In this document: one piece after another, positions 10,191-23,005 of the stretch
How positions within the stretch are numbered: the stretch's first letter is position 1
Layout: each line of letters starts with the position of its first letter
DNA from: Rutidosis leptorrhynchoides
Taxonomy: Eukaryota > Streptophyta > Magnoliopsida > Asterales > Asteraceae
Length of the DNA: 64,000 bases
NCBI RefSeq assembly: GCF_046630445.1
Contig: NC_092333.1
Coordinates: forward strand, 720,370,001-720,434,000
Direction of reading: 5' to 3'
Notes under the pieces: generated by a model
The model's input: only the letters and a program-made list of their open reading frames with translations
What the model was told of the DNA's origin: nothing
Database searches by the model: none
Position numbers and translations under genes: made by a program

Positions 10191-12456
10191 TTTATGCTTT
10201 TACACCCAACCTAAACTAATTAAGCCGCTATATGTTCGTTTCAGTTCACTCATACCATATAGGACACTGCCCATTCTCACCATAGAATACGAAATTTATG
10301 AGCAAACCCAAGTTGTAATTCTATATACCAATTCAGTCCATGCTGCACAAGGAGATCCAATTCAGTTTGATAAAAAACGAACGGCAGGTACCCCAAACAC
10401 ATACGCACACTCTCATCATGATTTCCTCATCCTTACATCATCATCCATTAACCTTTATCATAATTATATTAAACTTATTACCGACCCATTTGCTAATACT
10501 TTATATATCTATCATTAACTTTACAACTTTGCAACCATGTATCATCTTTATGCACTATATATATTATTGAGACAATTATTGTAGCTGCAATTTGCAGCAT
10601 AAAAACTTACTTAAAACAGAAACAAATCGAGTTTCAGTTGAGGTTTTCGCGTGGGTTTACAACAGGAATATATAGCGATTTATGGTGGCGGATGGTGGTG
10701 GAGTATCACGATGGTTCATGGTGTTCGTACAGCAAGGACAATAATTAAATAATACGGCTGTTTGCAGAAAAAGTACAGCAGCAGTTTTCACGATTTTGTG
10801 GTGGTTTTCGAGTAGGAGAGAGAGAGAAGAGAGAGAGTAGGGTGGTGATGGTGTCGTGGTGTGGTTGTGGAAGAAAGATAGTCATGTAATGTGGCGGTTG
10901 ATCTTGGTTAATACTCAACATCACGAAGTAAGTTTGCAAATGTGTTTTCATTTGCTTTAAGATTGTTAAAAAACAATAAAAACAATCAATTAGTAACTAA
11001 GTGGGTTTGGTTGCTAAGTTGTGTTTGTTGTTGGTTAATCGAATGAAACCGAAATCAAGATGGTCTTGTGGTTTGGTATAAGATGATGAGGTAACAAGAT
11101 ATCGTACCAAGTTCGACTAGAGTAAAAAGTACACATTATTCTCCGGTTATAGATACGAAAGTGTTGGTGTTGGTGAGTTTGCAGTCGGTAGTGGAGGATG
11201 GTGATGAATGGGGTGTTGGCGACGGTTTTCTAATCAACACCGAAGGGAGAGAAAGAGATGAAAGAGAGGGAATGAGATGGTGGAGATGGTGTCCGTATAG
11301 TTTGTGGTGGTTTCCGGTGATACTCCGGTGGTGGTGGCGTTTAAATGGTTGTAGTGGTGGTGATGAATTATGAGTGTATACTGATAATGGGGGATCACGA
11401 ACCTGAGCGCGACTTGATGTTAAGACTTTCGTTTGTTGTACATATAACTTGGTGTAAATTTAATGATTTGAAGATGAATATATGAATGAAGAATGTGTTC
11501 GATTGATTTGAATGAAGGTCGATGATAATAGTGAGCTAAATCAGAATCATCATTAAATTTGTTGGAATAAACTTGATGTTGGTGAAAATAAAACTTGAAT
11601 CTGGTTATGACTCTTACAGGAACTTTAAAAAAAATGTATATGTAATCTATATGAACCTATGTATATATAAATATAGAGAAGGAGTGATTGATTGAAAATA
11701 TCTATTGTAGAATAGAAAACAGACTCGTTAGTCATTTGGAATATTATGCACTGAACACAAGTGGGGTGAAAGAACAGAGAAAAGGAAGAAAAATAAATAA
11801 AGTGATTGTGATCTATAATAGATTTTGGAATTGATATTTGATTCAGTAATTCATGACATCTACTAGTATCAACTTTGGAAGACAAATTTTACAGTATGAT
11901 GGTGATATGCAACGGATTTTGGCATAACCTGATTTAATGGGTTCGATCAATAGACAACTTTGATTATTCAGATTGTGATATCAATAGCATCTGATTCTTT
12001 TTCTTATTTAATTATTTATTTATTTATTTTATATTTTTCTTATACAATATTTAATCAATATTCATAATTTGTAAATATAATTGTATTAATAATAATTATA
12101 CTTTTATTAATACTACCGAATATAATAACAATAATGTTAATATTAAGTCTAATGATAATTATTTATAAATATGTTAATAATAATATTAACAATAATATTA
12201 TAAATGATTTTAATAGCAATTATAAAGATGATAATAATAATATTATTAATGATATAAAAATAATGTTTATTTATGATAAACGAAATAATAATATTTAATG
12301 ATAATACAAATAATAATTAAAATATAATAAATTACCATATCTATAATATTAATTATATAAAGATGTCATTTTAGTAACAGTTTAGTTATTTTAAATTTTA
12401 CTTAATATTTTAATTCAAATGATTAAATTGTATCTTATTACTTCAAATATATATAT

Positions 12457-12557
<101 letters not shown>

Positions 12558-12717
12558 CACAATTGTTCGTGAATCGTCGAACACAGTCAAAAGGGTAATC
12601 GATTACATGAATTAAATTCCAAAACTTTTGAGACTCAACATTACAGACTTTTGCTTATCTTATCGGAACATATAAAGATTAAGTTTAAATTTGGCTGGAA
12701 ATTCCCGGGTCGTCACA

Positions 12718-15700
12718 TCCACCACTTCCACTAGATACCACTTATACCATTAAAGTGGCCAACGGGAAACTATTGAGTGCTGACACATATTACCGAGGGT
12801 GTACGTTAAACTTTTTGGGTAATGAGTTTGAAATTGACTTGATACCCATGGAACTAGGAAGCTTCGATGTAATAATCGGTATGAATTGGCTAGCCAAAAC
12901 AAAATCTCACATCCTTTGTGATCTTAACGCAATCCGGATACCTATCGAGAACGGCGAACCTTTGATCGTCTATGGCGATAAGAGTTGCACCGGACTCAAC
13001 CTCGTTTCATGCATTAAAGTTAGAAAACTACTCTGTAAGGGTTGTTTTGCAATCCTTGCTCACGTTAAGAAAGTCGAGTCCGATGAGAAGCACATCGATG
13101 ATGTGCCAATTGTTAGTGACTATTCCGATGTATTTCCCGACGAATTGCCGGGTCTTCCACCTCATTGACCGGTTGAATTCCAAATTGATCTTATTCCGGG
13201 AGCCGCACCCGTAGCTCGTGCACCATATAGACTCGCTCCATCCGAAATGCAAGAATTGCATAGTCAAATCCAAGAACTACGTGATCGTGGTTTTATCCAA
13301 CCTAGCCATTCACCTTGGGGCGCTCCGATTTTGTTTGTTAAAAAGAAAGATGGATCTCTACGAATGTGCATTGATTATCATGAACTAAACAAATTGACGG
13401 TTAAGAACCGATATCCTCTTCCTCGCATCGATGACCTCTTTGATCAACTACAATGGTCTTGTGTATATTCGAAAATCGATCTCCGCTCGGGTTATCATCA
13501 ATTAAGGGTTAAGGGGGAAGATGTCTCCAAAACCACTTTCCGAACTCGTTATGCTAGTTATGAATTCCTTGTCATGCCATTTGGTCTCACTAACGCACCG
13601 GCAGTGTTCATGGATCTTATGAACCGCGTGTGCAAACCGTATCTTGACAAACTCATTATCGTGTTCATCGATGATATTTTGGTTTATTCTAAAAGCGAAG
13701 AAGAACACGAGGAACACCTCCAACTTGTGCTTGAACTTTTAAGACAAGAACGACTCTATGCCAAATTCTCCAAGTGTGAATTTTGGTTGAAGGAAGTTCA
13801 ATTTCTTGGTCATGTTGTAAGTGACCAAGGTATTAAAGTCGATCCATCAAAAATTGAAGCCATTAGTAAATGGGAGACTCCTACTACTCCTACTCACATT
13901 CGTCAATTCTTGGGTCTCGCCGGATACTATCGTAGATTCATCAAGGATTTCTCCTTGGTTACTCGTCCTCTAACCGCGTTAACTCACAAGGGAAAGAAAT
14001 TCGTTTGGGCGACCGAACAAGAATCCGCATTTCAAATCTTGAAAACAAAGCTAACCACCGCTCCTATCTTGTCACTTCCCGAAGGCAACGATGATTTTGT
14101 TGTGTATTGTGACGCCTCGAAACATGGTTTTGGGTGTGTGTTGATGCAACGAACGAAAGTCATTTCTTATGCTTCACGACAACTCAAAATTCATGAACGA
14201 AACTACACGACACATGATCTCGAACTCGAAGCCGTTGTCTTTGCACTTAAAATGTGGAGACACTATCTTTATGGAACCAAGAGTACTATCTTTACCGATC
14301 ACAAAAGCCTCCAATACATCTTTGATCAAAGCAACTAAACATGAGACAACGAAGGTGGATTGAAACCTTAAACGATTACGATTGCGAGCTTCGTTACCAT
14401 CCCGGAAAGGCAAATGTAGTAGCCGATGCCTTAAGTCGAAAAGAAAGAGCGGTGCCTCTTCATGTCCGAGCCTTAAACATCACCATCCACACCAACCTTA
14501 ATAGCCAAATTCGGGTAGCCCAAAATGAGGCTCTCAAGGATGAAAACGTTTCCCACGAGCTCTTGAACATTCTCGTCTCTCGATTCGAAATTAGGGAGAC
14601 CGGACTCCGATATTTCGCCGGAAGGATTTGGGTGCCTAGATATGGGGACCTACGAAACCTTATTTTAGATGAAGGCCATAAGTCACGATACTCGATTCAC
14701 CCCGGTGCCAATAAGATGTACCACGACCTTAAAGAACAATATTGGTGGCCGAACATCAAAAGGGACGTAGCTACTTATGTTGCCAAGTGTTTGACATGTT
14801 CCAAAGTCAAAGTCGAACACCAAAGACCGTCCGAGTTACTTCAACAACCCGAAATCCTGCAATGGAAGTGGGAAAGAATAACGATGGACTTCATCACCAA
14901 GTTACCAAAGACAACGGGCGGTTATGATACCATTTGGGTTATTGTTGACCGTCTCACCAAATCCGCACACTTTCTCGCCATGAAGGAGACCGACAAAATG
15001 GAGAAACTTGCACAACTTTACATCAAGGAGATCGTAGCCCGACACGGTGTACCTTTATCGATTATCTCCGACCGAGATGGCCGTTTTGTTTCTAGATTTT
15101 GGCGTACCTTGCAAGAAGCGTTGGGAACGCGTTTAGACATGAGCACCGCATATCACCCTCAAACCGATGGACAAAGCGAACACACAATTCAAACCTTGGA
15201 GGACATGTTACGAGCTTGTGTTGTCAATTTTAGAAAAGCTTAGGACAAGCACTTACCTCTCGCCGAGTTCTCTTACAATAATAGTTATCACGCGAGTATA
15301 AAAGCCGCACCTTTTGAAGCGTTATATGGTCGAAAATGTCGTTCACCTCTTTGTTGGGCCGAGGTAGGCGACGTGCAAATCACCGGACCCGAACTCATTC
15401 ACGAAACCACCGAGAAGATCGTAAAAATCCGAGATAGGGTTCGGACGGCCCGGAGTCGTCAAAAGTGCTACACCGACAAAAGCCGCAACGACCTCGAATT
15501 TCAAGTCGGTGACCGAGTAATGTTAAAAATCGTGCCTTGGAAGGGTGTATTCCGTTTTGGGAAACGCGGGAAGCTAAATCCAAGGTATATTGGTCCTTTC
15601 GAAATCTTGGAGCGTATTGGAACCGTTGCTTATCGTTTAGATCTTCCGCCTCAACTGAACTCCGTTCATCCTACCTTCCATGTATCTAACTTGAAAAAGT

Positions 15701-15975
15701 GTCTTGCCAAACCCGATATCGTCATCCCTCTGGAGGAACTTACTATTGATGACAAACTTCATTTTGTGGAGGAACCGGTTGAGATTGTGGACACCTCCGT
15801 CAAGACGTTGAAACAAAGCCGAATCCCGATTGTCGAAGTCCGTTGGAACGCCAAAAGAGGACCCGAGTTTACTTGGGAAAGGCAAGATCAAATGCAAAAG
15901 AAATACCCTCACTTGTTCCCGGTTCCGGAAACGCAAGATCCCGAGGAAGAAACAACGACTACTACGCCTACTTAA
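12718..15975 (+). pseudogene. pol region of element A (protease end, RT, RNase H, integrase, chromodomain)
   Basis: Continues element A after the solo LTR. Protease remainder: VANGKLLSADTYYRGC and VIIGMNWLA. Reverse transcriptase: [19 protein letters not shown], the YxDD-type block [10 protein letters not shown] near 13670, and FLGHVVS. RNase [16 protein letters not shown] and [10 protein letters not shown]. Integrase: an HHCC zinc region ending CLTCSKVK, then DFITKLP, DRDGRFVSRFW and [11 protein letters not shown], the DDE core positions. The C terminus has a GPF/Y module ([10 protein letters not shown]) and a chromodomain-like end ([20 protein letters not shown]). Integrase lies after RT, which defines gypsy. 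The coding region carries several breaks and is best read as a recent fossil. Confidence 0.85.
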
Positions 15976-16010
15976 ATTTCGGGACGAAATTTCTTTTAAG
16001 GAGTAGGTAA

Positions 16011-18292
16011 TGTAACATCCCGCCTTTTTCCGTTTACTTTTCCGTTTAACTATTTAAATTCTGTTATATGTTTATGACATCCCTCGTTAATACGCGTTTT
16101 AAAATATCTTGTTTAGGTAATTCACGCACCCGAATGAAACTAGAGGGACCATTGTTGCCAAGAGATCAAAGAGGTGACTAGGTCAACTAGTCAACCCTTC
16201 ACTCTCATCCATTCATTAATTCCCTTTTCTTTTTCCATTTTCTTCACTACATTCTTATTTTCTCTCAAAACACCATTTCAAAGAATCAACATCTAAATCC
16301 AAGCTAGCGGGTGTCTTGCAAAACAAATTACATATTTGGAATCCTTGCAACTTCCTCTTCGATTCCATACCGATTTCATTACGTTTGAGTAACTTTCTAA
16401 AATCACTAGATTTTGTGTTCTTGATGTTTTTAACTTATAAAGTTGTTAATTAGTGTCTATGGCTCAAGTCTAACATGAATATATGAATTATATGTTCAAT
16501 CTTGTTATTTTTGATAACTAGCATGAACTTGAAAGTTTGGTGCGTTTGATTGATGATTTGATTGCTTAAATGTTATAAATGCATGTATTAAATGTGTTCC
16601 TAACATCACTAGCTTCAATTTGATGTGTAGGTTGTTTTAGAAAACTTCATAAACATGATTAGTGCTTTTGGTGAATTTGGGTTAGGGTTCGGTGAACTTG
16701 AAATGAACTTTTGATGTATTGAATGTCATGAATTGTTGTTAGTAAGTAGTTAGTTGTATTGTATGCTTGATTACATACGAAACGGCGCGTTATAGGGATG
16801 CATTTAATTCCCGAATCCTATTTTGTGCATTTATGAACTTGAGCATTAATTGAGCATTAAATGTTGGAAAGTCGGTTATTGCAAATGATGTTTTTGGTTG
16901 ATGAAATATGCTTAGTTGTGTTCTTTGTCAAATTAGCTTTCCAACGATATAAAATGTGTGTCGTAAGAGTTTACGGTTTGTGATTTATGTGAAAATGAAG
17001 TTTGATTTGAGACTTGGACAATTGAGACTGACCAGGTACCAGCACCCGTTGATCGCCGCGGCGCGGCAATCCTGGGTCGCGGCGCGACCTAAGCCGTGTT
17101 CAGGTTCTGACCTACTTGTCAATTATATGAAAAATATTTGGCACGCTATGGACCTCCGATTCACATGAGACTTGTTCTAACATGCTTATATATGAATAAA
17201 AACCTCAGAAAAATAGTTCGGGACCCGACCCGAACGTGTTGACTTTTTCGTTGACTTTGACCGACCAAAGTTTGACTTTTTGTCAAACTTAACCAAATGA
17301 TTATGCAATCTTTCTAACTTGTTTCTATACTTGTATCTTGCATGAAACTTGGACAATTTGATTCACATGCTACATAATCGAGTCGTAACGAGCCATAGGA
17401 CTAATTGAACATCTTTGACCTATCGCGTTTACTGATATTGATACGACCTATTTGTTTAGGTCAAGACTAGCATTGTTCTTTGCACACGTTACTTGTTGAA
17501 GTACTTATTACTCGTGCATACAAGGTGAGATCATAGTCCCATCTTTCAACAACTTTTAAGCTTTAAACTATGGGATGAGAAACATATACGTATCATACTT
17601 TTACACTTGAACACAAATACGAAAACGAACATTCCACGTACGGGTTTGAACAAAAAGCCTCAATTCAATTATCATTAGTCACACTTGCAGGGTGTAAACG
17701 TGAACTTATATTATGTGATCACATGGGCTTGACGAGCCTCATTCGGACGGTTCGCTACCGTTAGCGGATGAAATATATTTTCGGGTCTAGTGTATGTTCT
17801 AACACTACGCAAAGGGTGCAAAACAGTTAAGTTTGATAATTGGGTGCCCGCGAAACAAATAACAACTTTGGAATGCAAATGATTTTGATAATCATATTAT
17901 ATTAAATCTTGTGGTTCAAATGCAACGTTTACTAAAACACCTATGATTTCACCAACGTTTTCGTTGACAGTTTTCTATATGTTTTCTCAGGTCCTTGAAC
18001 GCTACTTGATACAAGCTTCCGCACTCTTTTTGATACTTGCTTGGATGTCGAGTATACATGCATAGTTGGAGCGTCTTTTGACTACTTTAAATTGTGTCGC
18101 ATAGGTTTCTTTCATACGTTAAACTTTGTAATGTAACTAGTCTTTTGAACTACGTTTGTAAACTTGAAACATCCTTTTACTTATGAAATGAATGCGACAT
18201 ATTTTGGCCAAACGTCATGTTAAAGACTTATGACCACGTAACGGGACCTAAGTAGTCGGCGCCGTCAAACATGATTTGGTCGGGTTGCTACA
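16011..18292 (+). repeat. 3' LTR of element A
   Basis: A 2282-bp LTR running TG...CA, preceded by a purine-rich tract (ttttaaggagtaggta) and ending eight bases before the 18301 foldback repeat. The last 705 bp match the 5' LTR remnant. It contains a GC-rich pair of near-palindromes at 17051-17089 in otherwise AT-rich sequence. The 705-bp stretch also produced minor frames here and at 5569-5799, neither of them a gene. Confidence 0.9.
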
Positions 18293-18300
18293 GCAAAGAG

Positions 18301-18700
18301 CAAGATGCCTCTTGCTCCCTTGCGCCTTGCGTCCTTGTGACCTTAGTCACACTTGAGAGCAAGGAGCAAGGTGCCTCTTGCTCCCTTGCTCCCAGGTGGA
18401 AGCAAGGACGCAAAATGACTCTTGCTCCCTTGCTTCCATCTGGGAGCAAGGTGCCTCTTGCTCCCTTGCTCCCAGGTGGAAGCAAGAGAGCAAGATGCAC
18501 CTTGCGTCCTTGCGTCCACCTGGGAGCAAGGGAGCAAGAGGCACCTTGCGTCCACCTGGGAGCAAGGGAGCAAGAGGCACCTTGCGTCCTTGCTTCCACT
18601 GGGAGCAAGGGAGCAAGAGACACCTTGCTAATTGCTCCTTGCTCTCAAGTGTGACTAAGGTCGCAAGGACGCAAGGCGCAAGGGAGCAAGAGGCATCTTG
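18301..18700. repeat. 400-bp foldback (inverted-repeat) element upstream of RH42
   Basis: The first roughly 70 bases (caagatgcctcttgctccc...) are the reverse complement of the last roughly 70 (...gggagcaagaggcatcttg) with about one mismatch. The inner part is made of short tandem units of the 'cttgctcccttgctcccaggtgg' kind that themselves invert at the midpoint, so the whole 400 bp can fold into one long hairpin. It resembles a foldback or MITE-like element. No convincing target duplication was found. It starts eight bases after the 3' LTR of element A and ends about 200 bp before the presumed RH42 transcript. Overlapping open frames on both strands are by-products of the stop-free repeat units. 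Confidence 0.8.
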
Positions 18701-18729
18701 GGGCAAATTTTCAAATTTTTTTTTATGGG

Positions 18730-18765
18730 TTATCACAAGTTAAAAAAATGAGCTTTTTGTGATAA
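18730..18765. repeat. Small inverted repeat in the RH42 upstream region
   Basis: A perfect 9-bp stem TTATCACAA / TTGTGATAA around an 18-base loop, lying between the foldback element and the RH42 5'UTR. It may be a simple hairpin or a pair of factor sites; no function is shown. Confidence 0.5.
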
Positions 18766-18953
18766 TCCTCGTTACTTATACAAAACCCAAACAATCCATT
18801 TTACCTAAATCTAAACACCGATCGATCTTCAATCAAAATTCCCAGCTAATCACAAACAGTGAAATACGATTACGATTCTACATAAAATTGAATTGAAGGC
18901 TTTACAAACGACACTCTTCTTCTTCTTCATGAAATTACTTATTATTATTTGAG

Positions 18954-19556
18954 GTATTTTTCTTAATTTTTTATAATAATAATACTTATTGTTTTAGTTG
19001 TTGTATATTTGATGTTTGATGATAAAATAATAATGATTAGATGAATAGGGCTACATTTAATTCAATGTATCTAGTATGCGTAATGTCTATATATTCAGTA
19101 TTTGCAATTGCAATTGCAAATCATCAGATATGTACTTATGTTTTATATCTGCTGCTACTTTAAATTGCTGATGTTGATGCTGCTGGTTATGTATTATTCC
19201 TTCTAATATAATACATTTGTACAACTAGTTTTTTGAAAAGGTTATTATTAGATTTATAATAATCACCAAAATCAACAAGTATTAAATTTGTACCCAGCTA
19301 GTTTGGTTCTCTACATGACCCTCCCTTAAGTGCTGTTGCTCTATGTAAATGTTGTTGTACATATGTCCTCGAGAATATGCTTGTTGACTAATAATAATTT
19401 AAGATTGTCGTTTGTATCGATCTCGCCCCCATGATAAAAATCTATCTATTTGCTATGATTGATTTATACGTTGGTAATGCGATTCAAAATCTTAACATAG
19501 ACGTATATTTACTCTGTTTATTATTGAAGAATTAGGTTTTTTTTATTAATTTGCAG
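18954..19556 (+). other. Probable 5'UTR intron of RH42
   Basis: A plausible donor (GAG|GTATTT) follows a CT-rich leader at about 18910-18953. A strong acceptor with a T-rich tract (ttttttttattaatttgcag) ends at 19556. The next exon reaches the helicase start codon 58 bases later. Plant housekeeping genes often carry such a leader intron. The call is by signal only; RNA reads would settle it. Confidence 0.55.
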
Positions 19557-19614
19557 TCTGATTAAAATAACCGGTGGCTATTTGTTTGTGTATCTAGGAA
19601 AACAAGCATTCGAT

Positions 19615-22600
19615 ATGGAAGATTTGAAACATAAGTCTAATAATAAGGATGATTATTATGTGAAGAAAGATGAGTTGAAGAGAGGGCATAGAGATAAGGA
19701 CCGTAATGGAGGTGATAGACGTAGAGATAAAGAGAAAGATAGGGATAGAGAAAGGAGTGTTGATGACAAGAAGCATAGAGAGAGGCATAGAGATAAGAAG
19801 GAGAAAGACAAGGAAAAGGAGAGAAAGGAAAGGGAGAGAGAGAAGGAGCGTGAACGTGAACGTGAAAGAGCCAAGGAGAAAGAGAATAGGGAACGGGAAC
19901 GGGCGAAAGAAAGAGAAAGGGACAAGGAAAAGGAGAGAAAGGAAAGGGAGAAAGAAAGGGAAAGAAGGGAGAGAAGAGAAAGGGAAGAAAGGGATAGGGA
20001 GAAGATGCGAGAGAAACGTAGAGAAGCTGCTGAACGGGATCATCATGGTGGTAATGAGGATGGAAAAGATAGAGGCAGAAAAAGGCGGAGGAGGGACGAT
20101 GATTATTATAAGGAAGAGAGGGAACATGTTAGCAAAACATCGAGTAGACCAAGTGTGGATAATGGTAGCGGGATAAAGGTGGATGAACGTTTGGCGGTTA
20201 AGGAGGTGGTTAAGAGTCGTGAAGCGGATATGGAGGAAGAACAAAGGAAGTTGGATGATGAAATGGAGAAGAGAAGGAGAAGAGTGCAGGAATGGCAGGA
20301 AAAAAGGAGGAAGGAAGAATCTGAAAAAGAACAGAATGAAGGGGAAACTACTGAAACTGCTGGTAAGACGTGGACCCTTGATGGGGAGTCGGACGATGAA
20401 GAAGCTGTTCATGTAGAGAATGTAGAAGAAGACGGTATGGATGTGGATGAGAATGTGAATGATCCGAGTCGAAACGGTGATGATGTTGTTAATGGGTCAG
20501 ATAATGGTGGTGATACGGTTCCTGATGTGCAGCAGAATGGGGGTGGTAATATGGATGAGGATGAAATCGACCCGTTAGATGCTTTTATGAATACTATGGT
20601 GTTACCTGAAGTTAACAACAAGCTGATAAATACAGAGATTGCGGATCAAAAAACCATTGATTCAAAGAAAGATGATGAAGTTCAGCGGAAAAAGAGTACG
20701 GGCAGGATCATTCCGGGTGAAGATTCCGATTCAGAATATCCTGGTATTGAAAATGATGATGATCCTTTAGAAGATGAAGATGATGATGAGTTCATGAAAA
20801 GAGTGAAGAAGACAAAAGTTGAGAAACTATCACTGGTTGACCACTCAAAGATCGACTACATTCCATTTAGAAAGGATTTTTATATTCAAGTAAAGGAGAT
20901 TCAAAAGATGACTCAAGAACAAGTTATTGCATACAGAAAAGAATTGGAGTTGAAGATACATGGAAAAGAGGTACCCAAGCCGATTAAAACGTGGTCCCAA
21001 ACTGGACTTCCAACTAAAATATTAGAAGCTATAAAAAAGATGAATTATGATAAGCCAATGCCTATTCAAGCACAAGCACTACCTGTTATAATGAGCGGTC
21101 GAGACTGTATAGGTGTCGCGAAAACAGGTTCAGGTAAAACCTTAGCGTTTGTATTACCCATGTTGAGACATATAATGGCCCAGCCCGAACTTGAAGCTGG
21201 AGATGGGCCCATTGGGCTTGTAATGGCGCCTACACGAGAGCTTGTTCAGCAGATTCACAGTGATATAAGAAAATTTGCCAAAGTTTTGGGTCTCCATTGT
21301 GTTCCTGTTTATGGAGGTTCGGGTGTTGCCCAACAAATCAGCGAGTTGAAAAGAGGGGCTGAAATTGTCGTTTGTACCCCTGGTAGAATGATTGATATTC
21401 TCTGTACGAGTGGCGGGAAAATCACAAATCTTAGAAGAGTCTCGTATTTGGTTATGGATGAGGCCGATCGCATGTTTGATATGGGTTTTGAGCCACAAAT
21501 TACCCGGATTGTCCAAAATACCCAACCCAAACGTCAGACTGTACTTTTTTCTGCTACATTTCCTCGTCAGGTTGAAGTATTGGCTAGAAAAGTAGTTGTA
21601 AATAGACCCGTTGAGATTCAGGTTGGCGGTAGGAGTGTTGTGAATAAAGACATATCTCAGCTAGTTGAGGTGCGTCCCGAAAATGAAAGGTTTTTAAGAT
21701 TATTGGAGTTACTTGGTGAATGGTATGAAAAAGGTAAGGTCTTGATATTTGTTCAATCTCAAGAAAAATGTGATGCTTTATTTAGGGATTTGCTTAAACA
21801 TGGATATCCTTGTTTATCGCTTCACGGGGCTAAAGATCAGACTGATAGAGAATCTACTATTTCTGATTTTAAAAATAACGTATGCAATTTGTTGATTGCA
21901 ACGAGTATTGCTGCTAGGGGTTTGGATGTAAAGGAGCTTGAACTTGTGATTAATTATGATGTTCCAAATCATTATGAAGATTATGTTCATCGTGTTGGGC
22001 GAACAGGAAGAGCAGGAAGAAAAGGTTGTGCGGTCACGTTTTTATCTACTGAAGATGAACGATATGCGCCAGATCTTGTAAAAGCTTTGGAACTTTCAAA
22101 TCAAGTTGTTCCTGATGATTTAAAAGCTCTTGCTGATGCGTTTATGGCGAAGGTTAATCAGGGAATTGTTCAAGCTCATGGGACTGGTTATGGTGGAAGT
22201 GGGTTTAAGTTTAATGATGAGGAAGATGAAGTTAGAAAGGCTGCAAAGAAAGCACAAGCTAAAGAATATGGATTTGAAGAAGATAAATCAGATTCAGAAG
22301 ATGATGATGACGGGGTGCGAAAGGCGGGTGGCGGTGATATTTCTCAACAAGCGGTTCTTGCTCAAGCTGCCGCCGTTGCTGTCGCCAGTCAACAACCGTC
22401 TACTGGCGCAGTGCCTGTAGGTGTTGTTGGTGGTGTAGTTGGAAATGAAGGGGCGGCTAGGGCGGCGGCGTTGGCGGCTGCCATGAACTTGCAGCACAAT
22501 TTGGCTAGGATTCAGGCTGATTCGTTGCCTGAGCATTATGAAGCAGAGTTAGAGATTAACGATTTTCCTCAGAATGCCAGGTGGAAGGTAACACATAAAG

Positions 22601-22836
22601 AAACGTTGGGTCCGATTTCTGAATGGACTAGGGCTGCAATTACTACCAGGGGTCAATATGTTCAACCTGGTAGGATCCCAGCACCAGGGGAGAAAAAGCT
22701 CTACTTGTTCATTGAAGGAGCTACTGAACAATCTGTTAAGAGGGCCAAAGCAGAACTGAGACGTGTTCTTGAAGATATTACAACACAAGCGTTATCTCTT
22801 CCAAATTCACAACCAGGGCGTTACTCTGTTGTTTGA
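19615..22836 (+). CDS. RH42: DEAD-box ATP-dependent RNA helicase, PRP5/DDX46 type (RH42)
   Basis: A 1073-aa nuclear RNA helicase of the Prp5/DDX46 group, which remodels the U2 snRNP at the branch site during pre-spliceosome assembly. The Arabidopsis counterpart is RH42/RCF1, needed for splicing of cold-response transcripts. The N-terminal 230 residues are a charged Arg/Lys/Glu/Asp repeat (RD/RE domain), then come acidic stretches. The helicase core follows with Q motif near 463-490, AKTGSGKT near 502, APTREL near 538, TPGR near 587, DEAD at 615, SAT at 646, ARGLD near 766 and HRVGRTGRAG near 792. An Ala/Gly-rich linker and a KH-like tail (ARWKVTHKETLG...) near 985 complete it. The start is placed at MEDLKHKS rather than an in-frame ATG 33 bases upstream, because family members start there. 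The coding part is one uninterrupted exon and looks functional. Opposite-strand frames are shadows. Confidence 0.93.
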   Translation: MEDLKHKSNNKDDYYVKKDELKRGHRDKDRNGGDRRRDKEKDRDRERSVDDKKHRERHRDKKEKDKEKERKEREREKERERERERAKEKENRERERAKERERDKEKERKEREKERERRERREREERDREKMREKRREAAERDHHGGNEDGKDRGRKRRRRDDDYYKEEREHVSKTSSRPSVDNGSGIKVDERLAVKEVVKSREADMEEEQRKLDDEMEKRRRRVQEWQEKRRKEESEKEQNEGETTETAGKTWTLDGESDDEEAVHVENVEEDGMDVDENVNDPSRNGDDVVNGSDNGGDTVPDVQQNGGGNMDEDEIDPLDAFMNTMVLPEVNNKLINTEIADQKTIDSKKDDEVQRKKSTGRIIPGEDSDSEYPGIENDDDPLEDEDDDEFMKRVKKTKVEKLSLVDHSKIDYIPFRKDFYIQVKEIQKMTQEQVIAYRKELELKIHGKEVPKPIKTWSQTGLPTKILEAIKKMNYDKPMPIQAQALPVIMSGRDCIGVAKTGSGKTLAFVLPMLRHIMAQPELEAGDGPIGLVMAPTRELVQQIHSDIRKFAKVLGLHCVPVYGGSGVAQQISELKRGAEIVVCTPGRMIDILCTSGGKITNLRRVSYLVMDEADRMFDMGFEPQITRIVQNTQPKRQTVLFSATFPRQVEVLARKVVVNRPVEIQVGGRSVVNKDISQLVEVRPENERFLRLLELLGEWYEKGKVLIFVQSQEKCDALFRDLLKHGYPCLSLHGAKDQTDRESTISDFKNNVCNLLIATSIAARGLDVKELELVINYDVPNHYEDYVHRVGRTGRAGRKGCAVTFLSTEDERYAPDLVKALELSNQVVPDDLKALADAFMAKVNQGIVQAHGTGYGGSGFKFNDEEDEVRKAAKKAQAKEYGFEEDKSDSEDDDDGVRKAGGGDISQQAVLAQAAAVAVASQQPSTGAVPVGVVGGVVGNEGAARAAALAAAMNLQHNLARIQADSLPEHYEAELEINDFPQNARWKVTHKETLGPISEWTRAAITTRGQYVQPGRIPAPGEKKLYLFIEGATEQSVKRAKAELRRVLEDITTQALSLPNSQPGRYSVV

Positions 22837-23005
22837 GAATTGCTGGAGTATTTATTGCTCGGCTGCGTATAAGGTGCGTCATGATTTGCTCGCTCTTTGA
22901 CTAAATTTAATGCATTTTTTAGGCGTGTTTCTCTATGAATTAGGTACTATGTTGATGCTTTTTTGTTGGATATGTATTTGTTGCTTGGTTAGATATATAT
23001 AATCT

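Noticed and set aside
9868-10518. A 216-aa plus-strand frame with a long Asn run
   Set aside because: Built on an AAT microsatellite and LTR sequence inside solo LTR C; no domain.
18271-18743. Several overlapping frames on both strands rich in Ser, Leu, Ala, Pro and Cys
   Set aside because: Produced by the repeat units of the 400-bp foldback, which lack stops in several frames.
19594-20412. A 272-aa minus-strand frame rich in Phe, Leu and Ser
   Set aside because: Antisense shadow of the charged N terminus of RH42.
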